Source of the DNA: Chara braunii
Lineage: Eukaryota; Streptophyta; Charophyceae; Charales; Characeae
Direction of reading: 5' to 3'
Assembly (NCBI GenBank): GCA_003427395.1
Contig: BFEA01000260.1
Span: 473,312 to 530,188, forward strand
Length of the DNA stretch: 56,877 nt
The translations under genes were made by a program, and so were the position numbers. This document shows positions 22,100 through 34,333 of this stretch, piece after piece. The notes below the pieces were generated by a model, which was not told the DNA's origin, ran no database searches, and worked only from the letters and a program-made list of their open reading frames with translations. Numbering within the stretch: the first letter of the stretch is position 1; each line of letters begins with the position of its first letter.

Positions 22100-24490
22100 T
22101 CAGTCCCCTATCTATGTAGCATAAAGAGAGGTTGCCAACCTAATTGAAGACAAAGAGTTTCTCCTTTGTTGGGCGAGGTTCTGCAATGACACCCAGTGCA
22201 CCCTGGTAGCACACTTGTTTGTGAAGGAGGCAAAAATGGTTTATATTTAGCCATAAATATAATGTGTAACAGGGTTTTTCTGCCATCTGGCAGAGGGGCC
22301 CCTTGTCTGCCCATCCAAGCTTCTGGTAGAACTGCATACAAACCCATATAGTGTAAGATTTGTTCATTTACGATTTTCACTGACTGTTCCTCTGAAGGAA
22401 CCGACAGGATCTCTATCGAAGGGATGAATAAAGATTTGGCCTTTACTTGCGCCGTGAGCAACATAATCCCGGAGCAGATTAGGGGTACTAGATATTCATG
22501 GATCTTCCTCTTTTGTTTGTCCGCTTTGCTGAGGGTCGTCATCGGATTAGCAAGAACCAACGTATTTTTGGATTGTGTACTTCGATTACCTTTCTTTTTG
22601 GATGAGGTGTTGTCAGTTCCAATCGTGTTTGACGGTTCGCCTATCAGTATCGACATACTATCGTTAGAGCAAGTTTTCTTGCTCGGGGTGCACATCACGA
22701 ATGTCTCAAAGTCCCTTTTAGGATCAAACTGTATGGCTCCCTCATCAAATAGGCCAAGGACTGGAAAATCCAGCTCATCTAACAAGAGATCGTCCAACTT
22801 CTGGATTTTCCCATTGACCCTCCCATGTTTTTTTGTGGATTCCATCTCAACTCTTGATCGAACTTACTTCCATTGACCTCTGACTCCGAGGATGATAGGT
22901 TAAAAAAGTTGATCTCATTCGACTGAGGGGCGTCCTTAGCCGCTTCTTCTTCATGGGGCATGTCAGAGTTGACCATCCTTCCCACTTTCTGGTTCTTTTT
23001 GTAATTTTTTTTGCCCATTTTCTTCGACTTTTTATCACCAAAGAAAAAGGGGTCCGTGGTTTTCTTGTCATCCCATTCTAAGAGGTCAGAAACTTTATCT
23101 TTTAGTCTCGCCCCTGAAGTGAAAACACCATTGTCCTCTACAACTTTGTCCATAACTATTTTACCAAGGCTAGAAGTTTCTTCTTCCGTCGGAGCACCAT
23201 CGCCATTTGACGTTTCATTTATCTTGATCTTCCATCCCATTTTGTCCCCTTTTCCCCCATTGCTACTTGCGTCTTCCTTCTCTCCACCCTTCTTTTCGTT
23301 TATTTTTACCTTTTTCTTTTTTTCTTTATTCTCATCCATCCTTTCTCGTGATAGGTCCCCTTCTTTTTTTTTTTCTCCATTGCTACCCTTACCTCCCGCT
23401 CAGTCCTTTTCCCCATCCTCCTTTTTATTTTCCATCTCTCTTCCGTGTATCCGATCACCTCTTTTTTTTCCACCAACCCCACCATTTTTTATTTCTTTCT
23501 CACCTTCGTTTCTTACCTCACTTTCTTTTTCCCACTGTCACTCTCCCTGTCCCTCTCTCCCCGGTCCCCACCTTTCTCTTTTACTGCATCTTTTGTTGTC
23601 TTCCCTTTCTTCTTCGGACAACAGTCGTCTGAAGATTTATGAAGTGGCGACGACATGCTGGACACCAGGGAGTAGTGGCACACACCACCTTAATGTCCAT
23701 ATGGCCGAAATCCCATAGATCAATGAGCAAACACTTTTTATATTTTAATTTTGCGGAGGCAGTGACGTCAAACCTCACGTTTCTCATATCACAGGTTATG
23801 GAGTATTTAAATGGCAGGTGGTCTTTGATGACCGGCCCAACGACGTCTTCAACAACACCCTTCAGTGGGCCCATTGCAGAGACTAGAGCATTTTAAACAA
23901 CGAATCAAGAAGAAGGGATGCTTTATTACCTCCCTACATTCCAACAATAGTTGCTCCGACATCCAAGGGCAAAAATTAACTATGTGGGTGACATTATCGA
24001 ACTCGATTTTGTTCGCTCATCAGCATCCAATCAGCTATTGTTTTGGTTGAAGCCACGTACATCACCAAATTACGGCCCTCGTTTCTAAATAGGCCTCGTC
24101 TGGGAGGAGCGCCTGTAGAATTTGACGCTGCCCACCCGTTCTCGTATATGCGAATGAGTTTGTCTTTGACATCAACTAGCAATGACATCGAGTCATGGTC
24201 AAAGAAAATTGAAACAGCATGTTTGGTTAAGATCCCTGTCTATCACTACCCGAAGGTAGTCGTCCCCTACTGATATTGTGCTTGGGGCAAGCCTATAGGG
24301 AAGAATCCCATCATTCAAACCAGTTGTTGATAGATCTCGGATTCTTAACGTATCGACATCAAAAGGTGGGGAGGACATAGTAGGTAGGACAACTGAAAAC
24401 GAGCAGACACAAACAACTAAATAAAAATAATATAACAACAAATCTAGCAAGGCTTCAATAAGTAGAGAACATAATTTGCCCACACTCAAT
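22100..24490 (-). pseudogene. LINE ORF1-like region
   Basis: Upstream of the endonuclease on the same strand, several frames (about 24489-24199, 24188-23994, 23874-23581, 23339-22779, 22845-22108) seem to be pieces of one protein broken by stops and frameshifts. The first part contains ENGWAASNSTGAPPR and ends in a short Cys-rich stretch (KVVCATTPWCPACRRHF, about 23650-23700), reminiscent of the zinc-knuckle end of plant LINE ORF1 nucleic-acid-binding proteins. The 23339-22779 part is a Lys/Glu-rich linker. ORF1 proteins coat LINE RNA. The assignment rests on position and the Cys motif. Pyrimidine-rich sequence at 23280-23600 gives misleading plus-strand frames. Confidence 0.55.
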
Positions 24491-24699
24491 TATGGCAGGA
24501 TCATTAACTGTTATACCTTCACTCTTAACGACGAAGTTGTGCGGGTTATGTACCGCGAACTACCATCACCTTCTCTTTCCTTGAAATTTACCGAGCAGTT
24601 GGAGTTACCACCATTGCCTTGTAACTTCTTTGGATACCTGAAGTTACCCTAGCAACTTGACGAGCGCGTCTCTATCGGGCTAGACTCGTACTCCTTAGG

Positions 24700-24785
24700 T
24701 TACCACACGTCAAATTGTGTCCTCACCACTTCACCCTCATTGTTACCACACGTCAAATTGTGCCCTCACCACTTCACCCTCATTG
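24700..24785 (+). repeat. 43-bp tandem duplication
   Basis: Two adjacent 43-bp copies (24700-24742 and 24743-24785), each TTACCACACGTCAAATTGTG followed by CCTCACCACTTCACCC and CATTG, differing at one base. It lies just upstream (in LINE orientation) of ORF1. Confidence 0.9.
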
Positions 24786-25099
24786 CTTCCCTACAGGTAC
24801 ACACCCCTTTCGCTCTTGTTACCGCCGAATAGATCACGTGAAGAGACACTGGCAACATACGGTAATGTTGCTCCGTAGCACAACATTAGCGTTGGGAATA
24901 GCTCTACCAGGACGCTCAACCCACTTCCGAACCCCCATCTCAAATAACACAATTTTGAATTACATGGGACCGGTCAACTCCAATTCTCTAGGATGCTCCA
25001 TCCGACCCTTGGTTCGGCCTCCTTTTCGGGAGTTGACCTCGACTCGAGATGAACAAAGAAGTAGTTTACATGTCTTGTAGTTATATAGCGTACTAGCGT

Positions 25100-25378
25100 C
25101 TCGCTCCACTACTATCGAAATGTCAAGACGAGAGTGAATCTTTCACTAGAACATGGAAAGGTATACCACCATGATTTTTGAACTGATTATTCACTACCTC
25201 TTAGCCTACCAGTAAATTTAAGAAAACTCAGAATATTCTAGGAATATAAATTCAACAAATAATCATTCATATGAATTCATTATAATGTTGTTGATACTAT
25301 CTATGAATATATAATTTAGACTCAAGTTTCATTTATAATTCATAAAAAAAGTCTGCATGTTAAGAGTAGTGGAGCGAG
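25100..25378. mobile_element. MITE-like element with 14-bp perfect TIRs
   Basis: CTCGCTCCACTACT at 25100-25113 and its exact complement AGTAGTGGAGCGAG at 25365-25378 bound an AT-rich core with no coding capacity, about 279 bp in all. A third, one-mismatch copy of the right end lies at 25828-25841 (AGTAGTGGTGCGAG), so the sequence is repetitive locally. The flanks GCGT/GC do not show a clear target duplication. Confidence 0.55.
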
Positions 25379-26242
25379 GCCCCTAGTCTTGCAATTCGAG
25401 AGTCGGTGATTCTAGAGCAAGGGGCTCGCCACACATTTTATCGAATGAAGGTTTTTTTCAAAATGTCAGATTTCATTCCAAAGGCTGCTCGTCAAAAGAC
25501 CCCCTCCCCATTGTTCGTCACAAAGACTTTCGAAACACCACTACCTTCCGATATGGACACTGTAATCGCGGTTATTTTTTTTTATTTTTTTTGCTAATTA
25601 CCCCGTTTCAAGATCGCCCTTTCCACAAGATCACTTACGGGCTTTTGAAAAAACGGTTGTGACAGGCGGGAGGATCGTGCCCCTTCGAAATGCCTTCGAG
25701 GTCAAGGTCTCTGACACCTTTCTAAATGGCATTTCGAGGCCAAGGTGTAGACACCTTTTTAAACCTTTTTCATGGGTCATGTTTCGATAGCCTGTGTGAC
25801 AAATCTCGATTGTTTTTTAGAGTCGAGAGTAGTGGTGCGAGACCCTAAGGACCTCGTTCCACACCACTCAAAACTCAAGGATTTCTTGCCCAACATGTTC
25901 CACTGTGCCCTTGAGTTTCGCTAATCACGGTCTGGCCGTGAGTAGGTTTTCGGATTTAGTAAATGGTTGGGAAAAGCTCGAGAGCGGCTTAAGTGCGGCC
26001 CACACAAACCTACCCGTTTTTCAAGTCACCTCTTTGGGCACACTTGAGCTTCACTTAAAAACAACGCTACAGGTGTGTGTAGAACCCCCGATAGTTTTTT
26101 TTTCCCGCTTATCTCCTTTTTCTACCGCATTTTTCCCGTTTGAACCTCTTGCAGCTGTTGCACCACCATCCCCAGGGCACAGTTCCACTAGCACACGAGT
26201 GTTGAAAAATGTTTCCCATAAATACCTGTGGGACATCTGCGG
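25379..26242. other. no recognisable gene
   Basis: It contains an imperfect duplication (TTTCGAGG...GGTCTCTGACACCTTTC about 25695-25720, and TTTCGAGGCCAAGGTGTAGACACCTTTTT about 25732-25761) and the extra MITE-end copy at 25828. Nothing else is supported. Confidence 0.45.
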
Positions 26243-27738
26243 TGTCGAGCGCATCGGTCCGACACCTCACAGGGCAGCGCGGGACCCTCCCGACCGCATC
26301 ACGCAGGAGTCGGTCTAAATCCTCGTTGTGAATATACATGGAGCTTCCGCAAGCCACTCCGGCCGAGTGCACCAGCCATACCTCTCGCGAGCCCCTACGA
26401 CAGGATAGGGCCTACGCGAGGCACGACTTACCTCCACCTTATGGGAGTTGTCACCTCCCTTCGGTGGGCGTATCCCCTCCGAGCTACCAGTCCACAGTAC
26501 GAAAGTTGATTAGTTGCAATCGCAGAGGTGGACCAGCCGAGGGCGTTTCTCGTTCGCTGTAGCATAGGGGGTACCCGCAGTGTTACGCCTCCATCGGACC
26601 CGCACGTGAACCGACGTTTTGGGGGGATGAGGTCCCAAGCGCGACTCGTCGCCGGTCGACTAGGACGCATCCCACACTCCACGCGCACACCACTCTAAAG
26701 AACATAAAAAATAAAAACACACACAAACATACACATACATATACAAAACGACAGAAGACAAAATAACGCGACAACACTCCTAGTCCCTTAGAAGCCGTCT
26801 CATAACTCCCCGGTGACGAAATCGGATAGGCGTCACACGCGAGACTTAGTATAAAATTGGGCAGACGCGGGGCTAACTCATATCGACTCGCAATGCAAGC
26901 GTACGCAAGCGGTCGCAATGATGGCATACTATGTAGTACCCATACTCATGCGGTCCTCGTTAATCTCGAGGGTCGTGTTCAACACTCAAGTGTCGGCTGA
27001 CACGCGCCTTGAGAGTCAATCTCTCGACATTGGACAAACACCAAGTGCGGTTGAGAACCACACGCTCTTCTGCACCCTGCGGAGAGTGGGTGGTATACAG
27101 GTTCATACATATGGTGGCAATCGTCTCTTATTGCCCTGGGGACCAACTTTATCATCTAGGGCCTGGAGATAAGTCAAGGGGTTTGACTTTGACGGCTGCC
27201 ACGGACTACAACGTCCAACTATAAAATTCTAAAAAGCAAAGAATAATGGGATCCCCTTTTCTCTTAAAATATAATCTGGTTAACCCTTACGTGTGGTCCC
27301 AGTAAGCCACTCAAATATCCAAGGCACATATAAATATATATATATATATATAAGGGTTATTTATATAGGACGATCACTTCTCACAGTCACAGTGGGACTC
27401 CTCTTAGCCATATATGTATGCGATCGCAGGCAATCAAATCCTGAATCCGAACCACGAACATACCTGCAATCACATCAAAGATTCAACAAAAGTCCACACA
27501 CTACACGGAGTCAACTTCAACCATTCCTTGTACTCACACCCCTCGCTTTAGCCATGCAAGCCTCACTCTTGTGGAACTCCTCAAAATAAAACACTCAGTA
27601 CTTTCGTTAAATGACCATTCAAATAAAGTCCGGGCGAAAACACAACAAAACAGTTCAAATCACAAGGCTAAAGCCTTCAGGTTGAGTGGCAGAAGCGGAT
27701 TGGAGTTGAATCGTAAACCGACGAATCGGCAACCGACA

Positions 27739-27755
27739 TGTTATCAGTGATAACA
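27739..27755. promoter_or_regulatory. conserved palindrome TGTTATCA-G-TGATAACA
   Basis: An 8-bp perfect inverted repeat around one central base, adjacent to the block CGACGAATCGGCAACCGACA. The whole 45-bp unit is conserved with one mismatch at 36382-36426, although the surrounding sequence is much more diverged. It may be a protein-binding site or a structural element; function unknown. Confidence 0.55.
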
Positions 27756-28026
27756 GAAGGTGATCCTTGTATAATCAAGTTGAATCTAGCCCAAATCCTG
27801 AATCAATCGATCAAGAAGACCTGTAACACAAGACGGGCCAATCCCCAAGCTAAGTCTATAAGTTCAAGGAGAATAATCTCCATATCACGATCTCACTCAA
27901 ATCATCCTACTCAACTAAGCCTAAGTCTGCCTCTAAGCAAGTGCCAAAAGAAAGGTAGACCCTGACATAATCTCCTCTATACAGAATGAAATTTTCAGGA
28001 TTGCCACCTGTCAAAATATAATTTAA

Positions 28027-28390
28027 CTCCTTGAAACTAAGGAAATTTCAGCAGCAATTCCCATAGGAAAAGTGTCTTTTCAAAATTTATATCAGCCCGA
28101 ATATAAAAACTTAAATAGTCTTTGACTTTTCAAGATCAAATTTTGTCTAACTCCTTGAATTAACAATAACTTGGACAACGCTCCCTTTACAAAATGAGAC
28201 TTTCCATATTTTTACTAAGTCATGTATAACATTTAGAGAAGTTGAACTTTGAAATGTCAAAACTTGACTACCTCCTTGGATTTGCAGAAATTTCGGCAGC
28301 GCTTCCCATAGCGAGAGTAGCTTACCAAAATTTATACAAAGCCAAGTATAACAAATGATCCCAGAAAATGCGAAAATTGACCTAAGTAAA
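28027..28390 (-). repeat. 122-bp tandem array, 3 units
   Basis: Three diverged units, with anchor words GCAGCAATTCCC (28051), GACAACGCTCCC (28174) and GGCAGCGCTTCCC (about 28295) spaced 123 and 121 bp apart. Each unit begins near ACTCCTTG and contains AAAATTTATA-like and CTTTGA-like blocks. It corresponds to the five-unit array at 35.5-36.1 kb. Confidence 0.85.
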
Positions 28391-28633
28391 ATAAAATTAG
28401 CTAAAAAAATGCAGGAATTGAAACTAACTCTTATGGCTCTAGCACGTGGCGAGCAACTAAAGCAACTACCTATCAAATTGAAACTCAGGCCAAGTATTAA
28501 TCTCACTCAGTCACATGCAAGGCCAAACCACAAGGAGTAAGTACTCGCACCATCCCCAAGTCAAAATCCTCATAGATAGTTCATGAATTTTTCAGATGAT
28601 TTAACCCTTGTACTCGGCTTATATATGGCGTAG

Positions 28634-29243
28634 TGCTAGACCATCCAACTTAGAAACAATGACTAGCATGCCTTTAGGATATACACAAACAGGTTGCACT
28701 ACTACTTCTCTCTTCTTTGGGCATGTGACTAGATCATTCGGCTCAGAAACAATGCCTAGTCGCCCTGAACTGTTTAATATCCAAAATTTAATAACTTTCT
28801 GACTTTGTTCTCAAAAGAAAGTGCAAATATAGGCAGGGGACTGAACCATTCGGCTTGGAAACAATGTTCAGCTTGCCCAGACTATTTTCAATTATACTCT
28901 GTAACTTCTCTTCTCTTCTTAGTGATATGGCTTAACGCTGGGCCATTCGGCTTGGAAACAATGCCCAACTGCCAGTTCACATGCAAGTATAAATAAAATA
29001 CTTTTTTTTATACTCAGGTTGTACTTATGTGCGTGAGTTTCAGGCTAAGCCATTCAGCTTAGAAACGATGCTTAGCATTAGACCAAAAATCCTCCCTCAA
29101 AACAAAACAAGAAAACCCTTTCACATCAGGCAGCCCTCAAAACATAGCAGCCAGGCCATTCAACTTAGAAACAATGTCTGACCTTTCAGAAAAAAACCAA
29201 ATAAACATAGCCCTGGGCCATTCAACTTAAAAACAATGCCCAG
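28634..29243 (-). repeat. covarying hairpin array, left copy (7 hairpins)
   Basis: Seven hairpins at 28634-28668, 28727-28761, 28841-28871, 28939-28967, 29044-29076, 29152-29180 and 29213-29243. In LTR orientation each is an outer stem, an internal loop, an inner stem TTC/GAA (one TTC/GGA, one TTT/GAA, wobble-compatible) and a hexaloop of the form YRAGYY, usually TAAGTT or CAAGCC. The outer stems differ but pair: CTGAAC/GTTCAG, GCTAAGC/GCTTAGC, CTGGGC/GCCCAG, GACTAG/CTAGTC, TGCTAG/CTAGCA. No protein is encoded. Confidence 0.85.
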
Positions 29244-31168
29244 TCCTTGGTTGACCCGGTCAAACACATGCAGTCTGCCTTTCTCCCACCTTCCCCCAGT
29301 TCATCCCTTAGTCTGCTTTCAAACAAAATAAAATGAAAACTTTGTGCTTCACTCTCATGCATTTCCTCCATTCAATCTGACTAAGTCGTGGAAAAAGCAA
29401 AGTCATAGGGACACACATGCATACATCAGTCAGACTAAAGGGAAGTAGTCAAACAGGGGTAATATGGGGTCATACAGATAGAGAAAGGTATACCTGATGG
29501 TTCCCTGCCTCCAGAAACTCCCCTAGGTTCCGGCAGAGCTCCCGCAATCGGTGGGCGGACTCCCCACAGAGTGTTGATGTGGTTCTACAGGTTGCAATCC
29601 CGCCTGCCGCCTTCCTCTCTAAACAGGATTAGACTGAGAGTAAGAAAGGCATACGTAGGGGTTTGGGACTCTCGAGGTACAGGAGAGGGACAACTCAACT
29701 CTCTGGAGAGGGTCTTGAAACCTTCAATCACCTGAGGGCCCCGCAATGATGGCCAAACGTGCTCAGTAGCTCGGTCAAACTGGAGTCAAAACTGTTGGCA
29801 ACCGACACTCCAACAAAACTTCAAGTTGCAGCGGTCACCCCGTTGTCGGCGCGAATACCCTTACAAGGGTATCCGCCCATGTTTTTGCAAATGACAGAAA
29901 GTAAGCTAAGTCTAAAGGTTCAAGTGTGCTGCGCGAGACGCAGCGATGTCTGAAGGCTACAATGACTAAGTGCGTGGTCGGATTAGAGAGTGTGTGGGCG
30001 CACAGGTTCGAGACGCGCATGATTTTTGTTTTCTCTCTTTGATCGCAATAGAAGACGCGGCGTGGATTCCGGTCGGCGTGCTTCGTTATAACAAATTTTG
30101 TTTTGATTTAACTGACTAACTATGAGTGCGTTGTTTTCTGGTTCCGCGGGGTACGGTGGGCAGTTCAGTGAGCCGGTGCGGACGTACGCGGAATCCAGAT
30201 GATGGGACCTGATGGATTCGGTTAGGGAAGGGTAGCTGCGACACGGCAGGTAGGCCAGCGTGCAAGTGCGGGCCGAGAAGTGGCGTGGGGCGGTTCCTTG
30301 ACCCTAAAAGCCGCGGGCTACCTCTTTAATTAGGAGATCCGTGCCCACTGATACCAGGCTTGGGCTTAGCCCTATAGGTTGCGGCATTAGACTGAGGTTT
30401 GGGGATCGAGGCCAGCGGGCGTCGACGCGGCGGCAGTGGGGCAGCGTGGGGCGTAAGTCTGAGGGGTTGAGGGCCCCTGTAGGGCTATCCCCCTCGGTTT
30501 TGCTTATGGGTGCGGCGGCGGACCCAATCCGTGGGGCTGGCACGGCACCAGCAACCCTGCGGTTCGCCGACGTACCTTTATTTTATTTTATTCCCCTTGT
30601 GTTTGTTGTGTTTGGTCCTTTTGCGGGAACGCGAGGCTGCGGTAGGGGCGCAGGGGGTGTGTTGTATTTGCAGAGTTGGATGAGGCTCGATTACAAGTGG
30701 TTGTCGGGGTTGCGCCGAAGTTCCCCCCTTATGGTATTACGGGGGATCCCGTAGCAACCACGACCGTGCTCAAGCCTTCGCCGAGGGAACTTGCGAGAAA
30801 TGCAGCCACTAGCCGGTGGGTGGCACCAGCCAAGGGTCAATCGGTAGCGTCTGGCCCGGGCCTCCCTGATACGCCCTCGGGTCCCTTCCGCCACTATGGG
30901 TACCGGTGGCTGTTGAACGTGGGGCCGCTTGGGCAGCACCGGGCAGCCACGGGAGACTAGGGAGCCCGTCGAGAGGCCGCGGGCAGAGGCAGCGGGGGAG
31001 AGCCGGACGTGCGGCGCGGCGCAGCAGCGTTAGCAGGATGGTCGGGCGGCACTGGGCCACATCGGGCGGAGCTCATAGCCTGAGTGGAAGCGGACAGTCG
31101 AGCTGTGTGGCTGGGGGCGGAGCGAGGCAGCTAGCGCTGCATGCCAGGAGAGGGCTGAGAGAGGAGGT

Positions 31169-32907
31169 GAACCTGGGTGCGAGTCCGCGCCAGGTTCATT
31201 CAGGGGTAGCTGCAAAGGAGGTAGCCGGGGAGGCGCCGGGCAGCTGAAGTTACGAGTGCCCGGGGGCGCTGATCGGAGTAGGCAGAGAGAGTGACGGGGG
31301 AGCTGAGCGCCGAGGGACAAAGGTGCGGGTGGCAGGTGAAACCGGATGAACCCGGACGCCAGGGTGCGCCGGGTACATTCGGAGATGAGGATGGTGGAGG
31401 AGGGAGTCGGGCGCAACCACTGACGGCTGGTTTACTTCATCCCTCACGGTATTAGGTGTGCTGAAGGAAAGGGCGAGCGGAGGAGGCTAGGCAGCAGCGG
31501 AGCCAGCTGGCGGAGGGGAGACGAGCGTCAAGGCGGTGGGCGCGAGGCAACGAGAGGGAGGACGAACCTGGCGCGGAGTCGCGCCGGGTGCATTCGAGGT
31601 GGTGGGGACATAGAAGTGTCGGAGCAAATGCTACATGGCTTACTCGATTCCCAACGGAATCGAGTGATTTTAAATACTATATAGTTGTTATCGCCTACGG
31701 CGAGCATGATCGCGAAGTCAGTTTTGGTAGGAAGTCAGCGAGTCGGGTGATAGTAGAGAAGGCGGATGCGCGAGCTATGGCCGGAGTGGAGGTGAGAAGG
31801 AAAAAAAAAAACAAAAAACGTCGAGCTCGTCCGTTTCTTGATGAAAACGGGCAAGGAAGGAAGCGATTCGGGGGGTTTTGAGGGCGGCGACCCTGACTAT
31901 GGAGTTAGATCTAAGCGAGAGTTAGCAAAAAGACAGTTAGTCAGAAGGTAGGCCGCGCGAACGTGGTGGGAGAAAGGATAGTGTCGTGTTGCTTATTTCT
32001 GATAGAGTCAGGCAAGGGAAGGCCCGATGTTGAGGGTTGAGTGTAAGGCGACTTCAAATTTGAAGTTAGGCTCAGTTAGAAGTTAGTAGATTGCAGAGAC
32101 CGGTGAAGAGAACGAAGCAGGGTGGTGTCGGGGAGAGTTGCAGTGGAAAGAAGAAGTTCGAATGAACCTAGACGCGGATTCGCGCTAGGTGCATTCGAAA
32201 ACAAAGAAGAGGTAAAGGTTTTTCTCACTCGTTTACGAATGGGTATGGGCAAGGGAGGAGTCATAGTTGGGGTTTTCGAGGCTTACAAGCCCATTTCTGA
32301 ACTCAGTCTTAGTAGAGAGTTAGTAAAAAAAAGAGGTTAGTAGAAATGGGGTGCATGAAAGCTATGGCGGGAAGTAAAGGAGTGGGAGAGGACTTGACAT
32401 AACTCGGTCATTTCGTGACCGATTCTTGCACTTTAAAATGCCATACTGAGTTTTTGGGTAGGGCGATTTCAATGGGGAGGTCAGTTTTTGCATTGGGTTA
32501 GTAGAAAGAGAAGTTAGTATGAGACGAGCTGCATGGAGGTGACGAACGTAGGAGGAAAAAGAAGGTTAAAGGAGTTGTGTATTCTTGGTTCTTAACGGAT
32601 TTCGGGAGGACCGAATCGGAGTCCGACGTTTCTTAGGAGGGCGAAATGGACTGTAGTGATAGTTCTCGGGATTAGTGGTTAGTCTGTGAAATGTGATGAA
32701 TGGGGACTGTACGCCAGAGCGCCATCTTTGCCAAGTCTAACAGAGGATTCGTTCCCGTTGCAGTTTGATCGAAATTTTTTTTCCCCTCCCCCCTTCCGAC
32801 ACCACTTGGATGGATAGTAATCTCCAGCCCGTTGGTTCGTTGTTGGTTCGGCGCATGATCTTCTTTCTTTGAGTCTCGAGTGAACCTGGTCAGACTGCTG
32901 GCTAGGT
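31169..32907 (+). repeat. second covarying hairpin family (5 copies)
   Basis: Hairpins at 31169-31197, 31350-31374, 31566-31589, 32166-32190 and 32884-32907. The outer stems are ACCTGG/CCAGGT, ACCCGG/CCGGGT, ACCTGG/CCGGGT (one G-T), ACCTAG/CTAGGT and ACCTGG/CTAGGT (one G-T). The inner stems are GCG/CGC, CGC/GCG, CGCG/CGCG (two copies) and CAG/CTG. The first four are followed by CATTCRG/CATTCGA-like words and most are preceded by TGAA or CGAA. Copies are 180-720 bp apart in non-coding sequence. Confidence 0.75.
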
Positions 32908-34333
32908 ACGGGTCTGCCTTGGGACTGCTACGTGTGGTAGGGAGGGATGGAGTACTCGGTACTCACCTTACAAAGTTCAACGAGAATTACAAAGCAGGGG
33001 CTTCCCGTTCGCAGAACCCGACGAAGTAGTAGCTGTGGTCGACTCTGCTAAAGCTGCTAAAGCAGCTCTGGTTCAGGGCTGCAGCGGCGGTGCCTCACCC
33101 CGGGTATCGTGTTTTCTGCTAGGATAAGACTGAGTTAGTGATACCAACTCAGTCCGACACCAACAACCAGGAGCCATCGCAGCTGCAGACCGTTGGCCAC
33201 TCATAGTCAGACTTACGGACAACTTGACGGGCACTTGCCGTGAGCAGGGGAGGCGAGTTCGGTGTCCACTACGTAGGAGGATGCCATCGCAGGATTAAGC
33301 CAGGGCAAGGCCATGAGTCTGAAGCTCGCCTGTTGACTGGTACGCTGCCCACCTAGGGTGAGAAAAGCTGCAGCGAGCTGGGTGAGAGACCGCAAGCCGC
33401 TTGAACAAACGACAACGCCGATCGCTGCGGACGAGGCAGCAGCGGGCCAGCCATAGGGATAGGTGGCCTGCTTGCTAACTGTTGCGGACTGTAAGGAGAG
33501 TAGGGCCGCTGTGTGCTACTGCACGCTGCTGCATGTTGCCGCACCCTGTTGCCCTTTGCGGCGGACTGCAGGCCACCGTATACTATTGTCGTTGTTGCTG
33601 TTGGTTATGCCTAGGCTGCGGCGGCGGGGCAACTACCGCTACTACTATTGGTTGCGGCCAAGTGCTGTTACTGTACTTTGAGATTGTTATAGGTTACGGA
33701 GCCATGGAGACTGGGCTAATAAAGGGTTAGTGCTGCGATCTGAGAGGTCGTCAGGATGTTGATTCTGGCAATGTGACTTCGGAGGGTTAACCAAGCTGAC
33801 ACATTGGCTGCCATTGCGGGGCCCTCAGGCGAGTCTAGGAAACAAGGCCCTCTCCTGTGAGTTTGAGAGCACCCCTTTTGTATCTGAGAGTCTCAAACTT
33901 TTTTCTTCTATCCTCTTTACTCTAAGTCTAGTCCTATTTTGAGAGGAAGGCGGCAGGCGGGATTGTAACAAGTAGGACCACATCAAGACTATGTGGGGAG
34001 TCCACCCACCGATTGCGGGAGCTCTGCCGGAGTCTAGGCGAGGCTCTGGAGACAGGGAACTGACAGGTAACCTTTGCGTTTCCCTCTATACATCCACCCT
34101 ATAGCCCCTATTTATATTTCCCATTGCATCTCTGGCTGAGTATGTGGTGTGCAGCCCTATCTTATTTCTTGGTTTGACTTTCAGGACACTGAACAATACT
34201 AAGTAAAGAAATGTCTGCTCAAGTCTCAGTTTCAACTTTGTTGGTTGTATGAAGTCAGACTGTTGAAAAGAACTGCATCAGGCAAGGGCAGGATGATGAG
34301 AGGATTTGTATGATGATTGACCGAGTCATTAAG

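Larger units (their letters stand above)
26243..29843 (-). mobile_element. older LTR copy in inverse orientation (left arm)
   Basis: Read on the minus strand from 29843 to 26243 this parallels 33.65-38.42 kb (+). Anchors: a 27-bp perfect match (29529-29554 region with 34005-34031), a 25-bp perfect match (29595-29619 with 33941-33965), a 45-bp block with one mismatch (27712-27756 with 36382-36426), and the 3' module (about 26381-26480 with 38197-38288). It ends GCTCGACA at 26243 (minus), like the end at 17258. Nothing resembling a primer-binding site or gag follows. Its 5' part stops exactly where the TG start of the plus-strand LTR begins (29844), so I infer that the younger element inserted into it and displaced the rest. 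Confidence 0.7.

Noticed and set aside
23011-23718. 235-codon Ser/Pro/Phe-rich plus-strand frame
   Set aside because: Antisense of the Lys/Glu-rich LINE ORF1 linker plus a pyrimidine-rich stretch.
28634-29243. CRISPR-like array of spaced repeats
   Set aside because: The repeats are diverged hairpins with variable stems and irregular spacing in eukaryotic retroelement DNA; no cas genes.
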